A stretch of 64,000 nucleotides of DNA from Saururus chinensis (taxonomy: Eukaryota > Streptophyta > Magnoliopsida > Piperales > Saururaceae), in NCBI GenBank assembly GCA_035235625.1, contig CP141145.1, positions 33,646,668-33,710,667 of the forward strand, in the 5' to 3' direction. Below the pieces are notes generated by a model. The model searched no databases and had not been told where the DNA came from. It worked only from the letters and a program-made list of their open reading frames with translations. Positions 37,698 through 49,942 of this stretch are shown piece by piece (positions within the stretch are counted from its first letter, which is position 1; each line of letters begins with the position of its first letter). A program made the translations under genes and the position numbers.

Positions 37698-39059
37698 TCC
37701 TAAATCACAACCTTGTGCTAGTTAGCTGCCCGTTCAAGTTGGCCATTACCGTAACATGTTTCTAAGCCAGTGGCCTGGTGATTCTTTTTTGCCTTTTTTG
37801 GTACATGAAGACCCCTTTCGTGGTCAGGAATGAAGAAATAAGGAGTGAAATGGTCATTGTATATCATTGGACAAATATGAAGTAAACAATGAGGGGAAAT
37901 TGCTACAAGTACTGTTTAATTGCAACAAAAAAAAATCCTTATGCACCCGCAACTTTCAGACTATATCCTATGGAATTTGTTTATGTTATGAATATTGTGA
38001 ATAGAGAGGCTACCCGATATTATTTAAGAAGTGGTAACTTAAACCCGACCCGAATGGTTATTTGGGTTGAATTTAAAAACTCAAATTTATTAAAGTCAGG
38101 TTGGGTTTTATTAAAATACAAAGAAAAATATATATGAAAAAAGCTTATACGAGCCTTGGCTCATATTCGCTTACGTTAGACCGGGTTTTATGGGTCATCG
38201 GATTTACATTCGGTGGCCCATAATACTTATGGGCATTTAAATCTATGAGTATTATGGGCCACTAGATGTAAATCTAGCGGCCCATAGAGCCCGGGCTAAT
38301 GTAGGCTATATGAGCCTACATGAGCTATTAGGGGGGTTCGGGTTTTATTATATACCTAACCTAAGTTGTTTTTCTAATTGTAAATGGAGAGGAAATGTAA
38401 AAATGGACTTTGAGTACGTTGACACTTGGTCAAAGCTTATGTGCAGCCTTCTAACTTATTGAAGCCAAAATGTGTAGCAATCAAAACTTTGAACATTCCA
38501 AATATAATATTATTTACATTGTAGTATTGAATGGAGTCTTAATTCACCCATTAGGTCGGGAGATTTTTTAATGCTCCTTACTCAACATGAGAACAAAGTA
38601 AGGAATGCCTGATGGCTTAGAGCACGTGGTTGATCTGAAAAATGAACGGTCTCTAGGTATTCTTTATGCTGGGCTCATAGTGAAAATTACAAACAAGAGT
38701 GTAAAGAACAAATGGAGAGGAGATCGAAGAAGTAGAACAAACTGATGCAAAGAGGTGGAAGTGAAGAACTCACTATGTGGAGGTATAATGGTGATAAAGG
38801 CTACCCGGTGCTTATCCATGGTGGGTGAAGATTATATACTTCATAAAGTGACAAGGAGGAGGATTGGGACGTGAAGGGGAGAAGTGGCATAATGGATAAT
38901 CAAAGAATGGGGTATGTATTGTGAAGGCACACAATGTTAAGTCCATGTATCATAAAATATGTATTGTTTTTTAAAATTAACAAGTTTGTCTTTGAGTATT
39001 ACACTATATACCCTTATGATAAAACTAGTTTTTGAGTTGGTGTTGTGGGTAGTATAATA
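37698..39059. other. 3' flank of ABC gene and intergenic DNA
   Basis: The 3' flank has an AAATAAGG-type weak poly(A) signal near 37832. No further gene is seen. The part around 38540-38700 contains ATGAACGGTCTCTAGGTATT and GCTGGGCTCATAGTG, similar to a block in the fold-back at 42505-43025. It is therefore repeat-derived in part. Confidence 0.4.
38201..38274. repeat. Short hairpin with 27-bp arms
   Basis: The left arm 38201-38227 (GATTTACATTCGGTGGCCCA then TAATACT) pairs with the right arm 38247-38274. The mismatches are concentrated at TTCGG versus CTAG-type positions. The loop is about 19 nt. It lies in intergenic DNA. Confidence 0.75.
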
Positions 39060-39163
39060 CTCTTTTCATCCCACATGAATAGCTCCATTAGAGTTTTTAA
39101 AATGAACTAACTTTAGTTCGTTTTAAAAAATTAAATGGAGCTATAAATATGAGACAAAGGGAG
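39060..39163. mobile_element. Short Stowaway-type MITE
   Basis: 104 bp flanked by TA (39058-39059, 39164-39165). The left end CTCTTTTCATCCCACATGAA and inverted right end CTCCCTTTGTCTCATATTTA are followed by an identical TAGCTCCATT. The centre folds as AACTAACTTTAGTTCGTT, so almost the whole element is palindromic. Confidence 0.85.
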
Positions 39164-39408
39164 TAAATGGTATGGGTGGACACGTCAAACTAAGATACAA
39201 TTAAGTGTATTATTATCAAAATACTTTTTTGAGTGAAATTATCATTCCTCTTTTGATTAGTTTAAAAGTTTTGTTCCTTTTTTTTTGTAAGACTTGGTTT
39301 GATTCTGAGATATTTCCTTCAACTAGGAGGAAAATGTAAAGTGTTACTTTTTCAATCTATATTATTAAAATAAAAAACTCTATTGTTCCTTCAAAATTCA
39401 AGCGCTAA

Positions 39409-39600
39409 AACTAGTGTTTTAAAAATCGAACCAGACCGGCCGGTCTGGTCGGGTTCAACCGGACCCGGTGTTAAAAATAGGCCGGGTCAAGTGAAAATCC
39501 AGGTTAGGTTAACCTGGCCGAGTAACGTGACTCGGCCGGTTAAACTGCAAACCTAGGGTTCCGGTCCTATCCGGTTTTTAAAAATCGAGTCGAAGCGTTG
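39409..39600. repeat. CCGG-rich dispersed repeat, copy 1
   Basis: Begins AGTGTTTTAAAAATCG and continues ACCGGCCGGTCTGGTCGGGT and CGTGACTCGGCCGGTTAAAC. Very similar sequence lies at 44964-45115, and related termini are at 50477 and 60105. No ORF. Its right terminus is not clear. Confidence 0.75.
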
Positions 39601-40787
39601 GGCTTGAGCATTGTTCATCTTCCATAGTTCCATTTTGATTCGTGCATAGTGGCGACTGGCAATCTGGAGCTCGGCAGCCGGTGGAAAGTTGGGGCACTGC
39701 CACCATTGACACAGGCGATCTCATCTTCTCCAACCGTTCGGTTGAACCGTGGGTCAACCCAGGTTGGGCGCATTAATTAAGCAGGACCAACATTAGGAAT
39801 TGACTGATTTAAGAAAGAATTGGGGATCAGTTGATGGTACCGCCCTATAATCCATACAATTTGAAAGGACTTCTTTAAACGATTGGAGAGTAGATAAGTA
39901 GAAGTAAACTTTCTGTGAACCATTTTATTCCTAGATTTTTGTTGGTCAAATTGCATGTGAATTTGTGTATGTTCATTATGTTTTCTATTCATTTACAATC
40001 GTAAATGTAGATAATAATTTTATACCCATATTAGCATAATATGGGCACTTGAGGATTTAATTGATGAGTGCAGTAACTTTACTGATGACATATCATCTAT
40101 GTCTATGTTGTAACTGTTTTGCTCTTTTTTTGTTGAATATTTGTGTTTGTTTTCAAAAATTGTACAGCCTTGAGCGGCAAAGACCTATTATAATTGTGCC
40201 TGAGGCGTTTTAAGTAACATGTACAAATGCTAAAATGATTTTCTAGTGACACACATGAAGAATAGATTTTTGTTTTCAAGTATCTTTTTTTTAGAGTAAC
40301 TGTTTTTCCAGCATCAGTCATGGGCAGTTTCCGATACTGGATAGTTTTTCCGGGGAGCGATTATTTGGATAGGTTTTTTTAAGAACTTTTTGGGTGGCAC
40401 ATATACTTCCTAGGACACTTCAGCATTGAATTTGCAAATTTTCTTTTAGATGCTAGTAAGAATACTTGTGAAGATTTCACCATTTTCCTCCCTCTTGAGG
40501 CATTGTTTGCTTTTGCTATTAGGTTTGGGTTTTTCACTTTATTTTATTTCTCATCTCCATTTCTCATCTCCATATGGCAGTCTTCACAATGGAGAGGTTG
40601 GTGATCAGAATTCATGAGAAACAAGATACTGGGCCATATTGAAAAGCATCTATTCTGATAGTTGGATCGGGATTTCACCTATTTTTTATCAATTGATTCT
40701 CCATCCACAATCATAAAAATGGCTGAAAGTTTTTTAGTACAAAATAGAAAAGAGTTTATTTTAAAATTTTAATAAATTGAATGTATT

Positions 40788-41330
40788 TAGGAGTTGTTTG
40801 TAAACTGAATTTATGTAAGATTTCGTTGATTCTGCCCTAATTCTGGCTCAAATTATCGGATTCATGATATGTGTAAAAGGTGGGCGGGATTTTCAGAAGT
40901 TGATTCTAAGTCGTTTTGAGCTAGAATAGGTCGGAATCACCGAATCACCTCATGAGGTGATTTCGTCTCCCATTTCAAAGATTACAGATTCCATTAATTT
41001 TCAATAATTACTTCTTGTATCAATTTGAGCCTAAAAAAATATGCCATAATAGGTGAGACTTACTTTAAAAGTTCAAAATTACCTACCCTTATGGGATCTT
41101 GTTTGATAGAGCTTGAATTTAAGAGCGCAATGGTACCAAGAACGTACATATCCGAGTTCACAAGAGATAACTACATTAGTTTGAAATTTTAAAATTGGGT
41201 TGACGTGACATTTAAATTTATTCTGATTTTTTTTATTACTAACCGTAATTCATATTCGGCGGTGCATTTTTTGAATTAATTCCAAAAACTTTCACTTTTG
41301 TTTCTAAAAAATCCAACACCCAAACAACTA
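40788..41330. mobile_element. hAT-like non-autonomous element, copy 2
   Basis: About 543 bp, terminal AGGAGTTGTTTGTAA and inverted right end AGTTGTTTGGGTGTTGGAT. Homologous along its length to 9481-10020, with shared blocks such as TTTGATAGAGC/TTTAATAGGGC and ATATCCGAGTTCACAAG. No coding frame. Confidence 0.6.
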
Positions 41331-42504
41331 TATGAATTTCACTTTTATTTCAGATTTAGATTCAAAGTAAAATTTAGATGGTAGGCTTTTTAGAAATTTC
41401 AGATGGCTTTTCAAATTCAAATTTAAACAAAACAGACCCTTGGTCTACTAAAGTAGGATGGAGGGAAATAAATAGTCTAATTTTTTAGATGAACGACATC
41501 ACTCTAAGAAGACTTGGCTGTTATGTGTTGCACTTGTGATAAGCCATGATTGCCATGTAGACACATTGTGATCATGACTTGCTAACTTTTTTTTAGGTCT
41601 TGGCCGTGTGTGGGCTTCTAAAAACTCGACCCTAAGCAGGTTAGTGCCGTTGTGGGTTATTTAATTTTTTTATATAATTATTTTTAATAAAATATCTATA
41701 ACTATTAGGTTATAATTCATTAGTCAACTTGGGAAGTATTTTTAATGCATCACTTTGACAAATAACTTAGCACGAGAAACTTATGAGAGCCCTTTATCCA
41801 TGAGATCAATGACGCACATGCTAGCGCAAATAGTGTCATACCACTGGCATTAATGTGCACTGTGTACATCAACGATTTCAAATATCAAGGATTCACATGT
41901 GTTTCTTACGCTAGGCTCATTGTCAAACATGAAATACTCTTGTTAACTTGATAGTGCATAGGGTCATAGGCATTAGGTGAGATCTAAATCAACGATGATA
42001 ACTTATAAGCTTGAAATTTCATTTACTTTTCTAAGCATATATAATTTCTTCCTTCTTTCTTCCTTTCTAGCAAATATATGACTATTTAAGTAGATGACAA
42101 TCATTTTTTTTTTACTAAAGGCTGGTGTGAATGGGCATGTTAGAGTGTTTGTCCCTCCCCACCTTTAACACATCCCAATTTAATATGAGCCTAAGCCCTA
42201 TCCTGCATTTTACGACCCATAAAAGCTTCACAAAGCTTTCAATTAAAAAAAAAGTTTGTATGAGAACAAGCTCACATGCGTCAACTTGAGACAGGGCATC
42301 AAGAGTCATCAGATCTCAATCAAAAGGTGTAGGGGAAGGCAAGTGGTGATTTAAATGTGCTTGCCCCAAAATTATGTACATCATTAGATCAAAATCTAAT
42401 GACCCATAAAAGCACATGCATCAGCATAAACCAGGCTCATATATATTGATGTCCTCAATAAATCATAGTAGAATTTCTTCACTCTTTGCATCCAAGCAGG
42501 TTCA

Positions 42505-43025
42505 TCAAAATTTGGAAACGAGCACAGGAGAACTGGGCACATTTCCTCATTTCTCCCATGCTAGTGGAACTCTTTCTTCTCTTTTATGGTGCATTAATAA
42601 GGATGTATATATTGTTTATTGTCCATTTGTTTGTCTTTATCTAGATCTGGGCTATGCTCCCAGCTTACCATGAGCCTAACATAAGGAATGCATGGAAGCC
42701 GTTCAATTTTAAGATTAACGGTGCATACACTAGTACATGTTAGTGTCATTAATACTAACATACGCTAGCATGTGTGCCATAAATCTCACAGATGAACAAC
42801 TCCCAGACATTCCTTAAGTTGGGCTCATGGTTAGTGGGTAACATAGAAAACACTTCTCAGGTGTAGATATAGTTCAGTTAAATAGACAATAAACATATAC
42901 AAACATCAGTAGACATACAAACATCCTTATCGTTGCACCAGAAAAGAGAGGAAAAAGCTCCACTAGCAAGGGAGAAATGAGGAAATGTCTCCAATTCTCC
43001 TACATTCGTTTCCAAATTTTAATGG
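42505..43025. repeat. Large fold-back element, about 0.5 kb
   Basis: The arms are inverted copies with a centre near 42749. Outer pair AAAATTTGGAAACGAGCACA (42509 onward) matches the inverse of 42996-43020. Also paired are CATTTCCTCATTTCTCCC, GATAAGGATGT-type, GTTTATTGTC and ACCATGAGCC. The inner pair GGTGCATACACTAGTACATG matches the inverse of TACGCTAGCATGTGTGCC. Arms are roughly 245 and 275 bp with indels, and the loop is only about 6 nt. It has no ORF. Blocks of it recur near 38600-38700 and 41860-41960. Confidence 0.8.
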
Positions 43026-43499
43026 TTCCCACATATGTAGGTAAATAAGGCGGATAATTGTTTGTCTTGGGGGGACACAAACACGTCAACCAATTTTTTT
43101 GTCGGTCCATATAGGTGGGCGTGGATGGAGAGACATATGTCTGTAGAGGTTTGTGTTCGCCTCTTTTAACACCCAATAACCAAGACTTGTCCACTAAAAC
43201 CCATATGCGCTAACCTTGCCCAAACCAAAACCCAATGAAATTGGCCCAATCATTGCCTTGCCCTTGCCAGTTGCCCCTTTGCCATCTGATCAGTGCCCTT
43301 AGCCCATAATTGGTCATCGCCTCCTCCCTATTGCCCATTGACTACCTACAGGTCATAGCATTGTTGGCAATCACCGAGCCCTTTCTAGGTAAACCCTCTC
43401 ATTAATCCCTTTTTTCTCCTCCCCATTCGGTTATTCCCCACTGTTGCTTGCTCCTCCTCCATCTCCATATTGAAGAAATACTATTTTTTGAGAGTTAAT

Positions 43500-44790
43500 G
43501 TAATGCCCGATAATTTTCTAAACTCTATATAGTTGCCACATGGAGAAACGGGTTTAATCCTTACATATTCCTACTATAATAAATTCTTCTGTACATAGAG
43601 TTTGGGTGAATTATGACATGAAAATTATTGTAAAAGACCATAAGCCAATCTCTTTTGAAATTAAACTACTTAAGACTAATGAGTATATATATGTATAATT
43701 TTTAAATATAACAAACGGGTAACAAATAAATGGGTATGGAAGAACTTTTTCTATTACCTTCCATTTAGATAACAGTCGGATAAAATTATTTTTTTATTTA
43801 CCTATCAAATAAATTTAACCATATTATTTAATTTCTTAACAATACAGTATAGATGGTAGAACGATAGAATGAGTACTGTTGGTAGTCCTAATCCTAGTAA
43901 CTCATGCTTGCACATGTATTTTAAAAAAGTATACTTGAGAATCATTCTTTTGAGAATGACATAATTTTTTGAAACTGCCTTTCAAACATACTTTACTCAT
44001 TCAGAAACTAACTCAAATACTTAGTATACTAGAGTCATATATATTAGGTTCAAAAGACAACCTATATAAAAATTTATATCTTAGGAAAGGATATAAACCC
44101 CTACACGAACCTTTAACAGTGATTTTTTTAGTCCTAGAGCTCTCTAATCAAGAAACTAGCCTAGCCATGATGTTCGTCATGTTCAATATATGTAAAATTG
44201 CCTCTTGAATGATCCAAATTGGATAAAACGGCTTAGGACAGAGAAATAAAATTTTAGGAGTAAGTAGAAAAATTGAAAAAAACACTGCAAGGCTATTGGT
44301 TGCTGCTTTAGAGGTGGTGTGAGTAGCATTAGTTGTTGTGCATTGGCTCACACCTCAGCAGTGCACCGCTTCGCTGCAACATGCCATCATATGTCACGTT
44401 CGATTTTTTTAAATATCAAAAATTTTAAAATATTGTAACTTTTTACCCTAAAGTCCGATTCATACGTTCTTAGTACTATTGAGTTCATATTAATAATTTT
44501 TACAAAACTAAACTACATAGGTAGATCTCATACTTTTCAAGTATATCTCACTTATATTACATATTTTTCAAGGTCATAATGTCTAATTATACAATTCAAA
44601 TCCCATTATACTTGTTTTTTAGAACGCTCTCACATCCCAAGAAAAACTCTTAGGAGTAATAACCTCTAAATAATTAAAATTTATTTTAAATTATAATATT
44701 AACTTTATGACAACAAAACTAAAAATTTAGAGCTGTTAGAACCCTATTTATATTTATATGATACATTTTTCGAAATTTAAGTTATAATAA
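43500..44790 (-). mobile_element. Degenerate LTR-like repeat related to the element at 22153
   Basis: The section 44440-44510 (AAGTCCGATTCATACGTTCT then TAGTACTATTGAGTTCATAT) matches 24605-24650 of the nested element, and the preceding GTAACTTTTTACCCTA matches GTAACTTTCTCTCCTA. The left side begins TGTAATGCCCGATAATTTTC near 43499. The boundaries are uncertain. Confidence 0.4.
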
Positions 44791-44963
44791 TTAAAAAATA
44801 ACAAATTTTTTTAATTTTAAAAGAGGGTTTTGGAGTCCAAACAATTCCGGTTGATCCCAATTAGAAACGAAATTTTAATTCCAGCCGCCTCCTCTACCAA
44901 ATTATTAACATTATTATCACTTAACTTACCCAAATTTCACTCTTCCCGCCCTTTCGTTAAACC

Positions 44964-45115
44964 CAGTGTTTTAAAATCCGGACCGGACCGGCCGATCCGA
45001 CTGGGTTCAATCGGACCCGTTATAAAAACGGGCCGATTTAACTAGATTCCCGGGTCTGTTTAACCCGGCCGGGTCAGCGTGACTCGGCCGGTTAAACCGG
45101 TTACCCGGTATTCCG
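44964..45115. repeat. CCGG-rich dispersed repeat, copy 2
   Basis: Starts CAGTGTTTTAAAATCCGGAC and shares with 39409-39600 the order GGGTTCAA-CGGACCCG, CGGCCGGGTCA and CGTGACTCGGCCGGTTAAAC. It lies directly upstream of the likely SF3B5 leader. A GGGCCGGGTTTAAAGCATTG at about 46811 could be its opposite terminus, but this is weak. Confidence 0.7.
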
Positions 45116-45299
45116 ATCTTGTCCCTTTAAAAAAAAATAAAATAAATCGCAAATTCGCGATCGGGATTCTGGATCTGGACTGGAGGAGCTTGGAGGGCTG
45201 AGCGATTTGGGGCGACGCCAAATCTGTGAGCAGTGATCTCCTCCGGCGATTCTCTCCACGTTCCAGCGATCTCCCCTGGCGATTCCCTCTGCACGTTCC

Positions 45300-48200
45300 G
45301 TCTCTGTTCATTGCCTGAAAGCAGGGAGGAGCTTTGGGCGATTTGGCCGGCGGCTGGCGATTTTCGCCGGCGAATATCCCTCCTCTCTCTTCTTTCCTCG
45401 CCGCCATCTATTTTTCTACCTAAATCGCTGACTCCTCCCCGTCTACTTCGGAGGCACCGCGGGTATGTCCAGTGCTGCGAAGCCTTCTCCCAAGAGGCCA
45501 TTTTATCAGAGGCGTTCTGTGTTCATTTCTAATTTGCACATGTTTTTCCTACTGTAGATCGCATTGGTGGAAGAAGCCGTCGTCGAGTTGCATCGAAAGG
45601 TGCCATTTTTACCCCAAATGCCTCCATTTCGGCTTTGATTTTGATGTTCTTTCTAGTTTCCGAGTATGAATGATTTTTGTGCTTTTGTTGTGTTTGTTGT
45701 TGTTGGGTGGATTCATTTCCGTTTTGATATATTCAATTGAACATATACCATCTTGCTTAGAGTGCATATGCAATATTATTGATTTGCAAACATAGGTTGA
45801 ACTTCTCCCCTCTAGGAGCTTGTGCTTTGGCTTTTGGATTTGAAACTGCGAGAAGCAGCAGAGAGTGACCGGCCTCTGCTCAAAATGACACTGAATTTCT
45901 CCCCTAAACCTTCGTCGGGTTTTTCCTCTGCTGTGCTATTTTGGGTGGCAAATTGTTCTTGGGTATAGTGGTTTCTCAGCTGGGTGCTGGGATTTGGGTT
46001 TAGTGTAGGAAATGGGGAAGAAGTGAGATCTGGCAATTCTATGGAGCTGGACTTCATGCTGCTACCAACTTCAAACCTAGAATACCCATCCATTTTTCCT
46101 TCTGTTCTTCCCTGATTGAATGTGTTGAGGTAGGATGAATTTATAAGTCTCTTCACAGTTGGGTCTCCTGAAATGCTGAAGAAATTCTTTGGTGGTGGTA
46201 ATTGGTACTTACTCTTTCTGACGAGTAGGTTCTCTTTTCTTGCTCTTTTTTTGTTTGAAGGGATGAATTACATGGAGAAGAAGCCAAGGATTTGGGAATA
46301 TGTCCAAAATCTAGAAGTGGTACTCTACTTGTTTGAGCTAATGGGGTGATTCTAATTAATTCTAGCTATGCATTAGGAGGAAGAAACAGAACTAAGAGAA
46401 GCATCAAGTAATGAGAGTGGATGCTACTTAGTGTATTTGTATGTATGGTTACCTGAATTTGAAGTCAACGTAAATGGTTGGCATGTGACACTAGATTGGA
46501 CAAAGGGCATTTAATGTCATCTTGAATGTTTGTTTATGTTTCAAATTATGTTAGAAGTATGGCTTTGAAAGAGTAGTGTAGGTTTAAAATTTGGTATTTA
46601 TTTGTTTATGTTACTATTTATGTTGTTTTATGTTAATGGGAAATGTGAAATGGTAACTTATTAAAATAGGTTGGAATGAACAATATGTTGAATGGTCAAA
46701 TAAGTTCAAGTGAGATTTTGAACAGGATTTGATTAGGTTTAAGTAATTTTTTTTTGTTTTATGGGGAAATTCTTGCAATAGGTGATGACGTCATCCTTCG
46801 GGTCGGGGACCGGGCCGGGTTTAAAGCATTGCTTAAACCCTATCCACTGCATCTCCTCCCCTCGTCCCTCACCCGAAGTTCGACCTTCTCCGGCAGCGCC
46901 TCCTGGTTGTCCCTCTTCAGCAGCGCCTCCCGCTGCTCCCCCTCCGGCAAGTTGCCGCCTTCTCCTCCTTATTCCTCTCCTCTTTCATCCATCCGCTTTT
47001 CTTCTCGGGATTCATCCCATCGGGCTTCTCCTTTGGCTGCCTTTGCTCAATTCCTCCATCTCTGGCAATTGGTGACTCGGCTCCTCCTCTCTAGCCGTCA
47101 ACAGCCTCTGCTTCAACGGTGGACGGCCGTTAAACCTATCCCTCCGAAATAATCTGACTCCAACTTCTTGCTGCTCCCATTCTCCCTCATTCCCTCTACT
47201 TTTCTGGTCTCCACCCTATGTTGCTCACGACCACGGCCTAGCTCCGCTCTCAGCTGCCCGCAGCTCAACTCCTTCCTTTGCCACCTGTGAATTAGCTCTG
47301 TCTCCTACACCTGGGTCCTCGAGTTCACCTCTGACAGTCCAGTCAACCTCTGGGTCTCTTTCTCAAATTCTCAATCTCTCTGTGGACCGTGAGCCTCTTC
47401 CCAACCCGTATTCATTATTATTTCTAAAATCTAGTTCTTAGTTTTTCCTTGCTATTTGCTTACTAAAGAGTTGGCAAAAAAACAGGCTGGAATGGAGGTG
47501 TAATATCCTTTTTGCTGACCCCAAATTATTTAGAAAATGAGCTACTTGATTATGATTGTTATTGTGATTATGATTTTTAATATCTGTATTGCATTCTAAT
47601 GTTTTGAAAATTGCCGTATTGCCATGTCCGTGTCCTATCATATCGCCGTATTCGTATTTGTGCTTCCTATAAAGCTATTAAACATGTTGATTGGGCCTCA
47701 ACAATAATGATTTTTGCATTCAGTTTTTATTGTATTGATGAATATGCATGTTAGAAAGAATGTGTTGAAGAATCCTGAAGATGAAGAATGTTTGTATGCC
47801 ACTTGCATATGCTTTTTAATTTATTTATTCAACTTTAAAGATAGTGTATTGAGCAAATTTTCATGATATTCGTACATTTTTCGAAAGGGGGGAGAACTGA
47901 ATTGATGATCCACGAGTTTTGCTGGAAAGGAAGCATGATGTGTCTTAAGTGATTTTATAATAATTATTACTAGGAGCAAATAGAATGATAAATCAAAATA
48001 ACATATAAATTTGTGTTTGCGTACTGAAATATAATTATGTTTTTTTAGTGTTGTGTTGGCATTAAGGTTCACAATCTCGTAAGATCTTAGTAGAGATAAT
48101 ATAATCATGCTATTTTTCCTGTTTACACAGTGTCGGCTAGATCTTGGTAAATTTTTGCCAATTTCTCGTATGGACTTGCCATTGATCTCCAATTTCTTAC

Positions 48201-49942
48201 AAACAAAATATTAACAACTAAAAAGGCCTCACCACCATTCTATTGGGGTTTCAATTATTCCCATTCAATGATTGATGTAAGTTGGGGCCAATTATATCCC
48301 TTGAATTCAAATTTTTGGTAGGACAAAAGGTTTGTCATTTCTTCCACCTCTTTTCATCTTCTTTCTTCTTTTTTTTCTCTTCATGATCTGAACTGCCGGT
48401 GGGTGGGTTCACTGCAAGCAGCAAATTTGAAATTGCTGGCAAGCAACATGAACTACCCGCAGTTTCATATCTGTTGCCGGCAAATTTAGATGGCTATATT
48501 TCTAGTTTAGCCTGTTTGTGTTCAGTGTTCACCATGACACGACATGGGAGGAGCTGACTCGTATGGACCCAATAAACAAGAGTGGGCTCCATAAGAGGGA
48601 CATTACAGTTTGGCTGAACTGGCATAATTTATATAGACTATTCAGTACCTGTCTGGCAGAATCTGCAACATTTTAATAAAATCAAATAAAATTATTTTAT
48701 GAAAGGATGTGAAATTACACTCTACGTTCTAACCAAGGGTTATTTCATTCTAATCACATTTGTGCTTCTTATAATTGTAACACATCTAGCTTCAGAATCC
48801 AATAACTACACATTTAAAATTAATAGGTGAAATCGTGATAATTAGCAAGAAGTAAAATATTAAACATAAATTATGCATAATTATACATTACTTCATATAA
48901 AAAAATTCGTCAACAATTACACATTTACAATTCATTCTTATAAATGATGACAATAAAAAAATTGAGATAAAAAATTGGACTTTAGTTGAAAGGAAATATA
49001 AGCCCAAAGTTAGTGGGAGGATGGGAGAAAATGTGAGAGGACCCGAGGAGGACAGAAATCCAGAATCTGAAACATATTTTGAGTAGAGAAGGCCTGAAAA
49101 AGGTATTTCGCAAAACACCTTATTAGATATTAATGTTATACTGAATTTGCATCTAGGAGGCTCCTTGTATACCTTTTTAAGGATTGCAAGTTACAATGTA
49201 ATGATCGACATTCGTCAACAAATTTGGGATTTATAAGAGGTTTTTGATGTCCATATGGATCTTGCTTTAATGAAATTGTGGCAAATATTGTTACAAAAAA
49301 ATAATAAAAAGGTAATGCCATAAATTTGTTATAAACTCATATGAATGTTTATTGAACGAAAAACTAATGTCGCTTGTGAAAAATATACCAGTGTATTCAT
49401 GTTTACTATTGTAGCAGAGGCTGATGTTTTCATTGCCTTGGATCATGAAAATTTGGCTTTGGAAATATTTGAGCTCTAATTTAATTGATTTAAAGTGAAA
49501 TTCACAAAAGAAAAGGGTTAAACCTGAGCGATTGCAGGAGTGTGGCATCCTTGCATGTTTTTTATGGTTTCTACTTTCCATTACTGATTCAAGGCAGAAA
49601 TTTTGTTTATGAAATGCCTAAAACACTCTCATAGTTTCCGTTTAAAAGGACACTCCTAGTTCTGGGTATTCTTTTGCTGAAGCTCGTCTTTGCTAGTGGT
49701 CTCACTAGGAGGAAAGCCTAAGGCTGTGCTAAAGTCCGGTTGACTCAGTTGGGGCATAGGCCCATCTTTAACTCTGATTCATTATCAGATTATTCGTCTT
49801 TAAATTCAGAGCTTTCTGCGAATCAACTTCTTTTAGTCTGTTTTTTATTTTTGCTTTCAACAATTAGCCTTGTGACTGTCATCTGCTCGTGTTTGTAGGT
49901 GGTGCTGGGAATTGAGAGATTGAATTCGTCCAAATATTAATC
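45300..49942 (+). other. SF3B5: Probable 5' leader exons and leader introns of SF3B5
   Basis: Splice-like borders suggest three leader pieces. The first ends at 45462 (GT at 45463) and has an unknown start. The second is 45558-45599, between CTGTAG and GTGCCA. The third begins at 49899, after TTTGTAG, and runs into the start codon at 49943. None encodes a recognisable protein. This is inferred from borders only; RNA data would be needed to fix the true leader. The DNA between is mostly AT-rich, apart from 46780-47420. Confidence 0.35.
46780..47420. other. Unexplained GC- and C/T-rich island
   Basis: This 640-bp GC-rich block stands in AT-rich surroundings. It opens with the palindrome GATGACGTCATC at 46781-46792 (TGACGTCA, a bZIP-type site) and a near-palindrome GGGTTTAAAGCATTGCTTAA at 46818. 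A frame of 132 codons is C/T-biased low complexity without recognisable domain. It may be a decayed transposon piece or an alternative promoter/leader exon. Confidence 0.35.

Noticed and set aside
46754..47152. 132-residue frame in the GC-rich island
   Set aside because: Ser/Pro/Leu-rich low complexity that follows from C/T-rich DNA, with no recognised domain and no conserved splice context.
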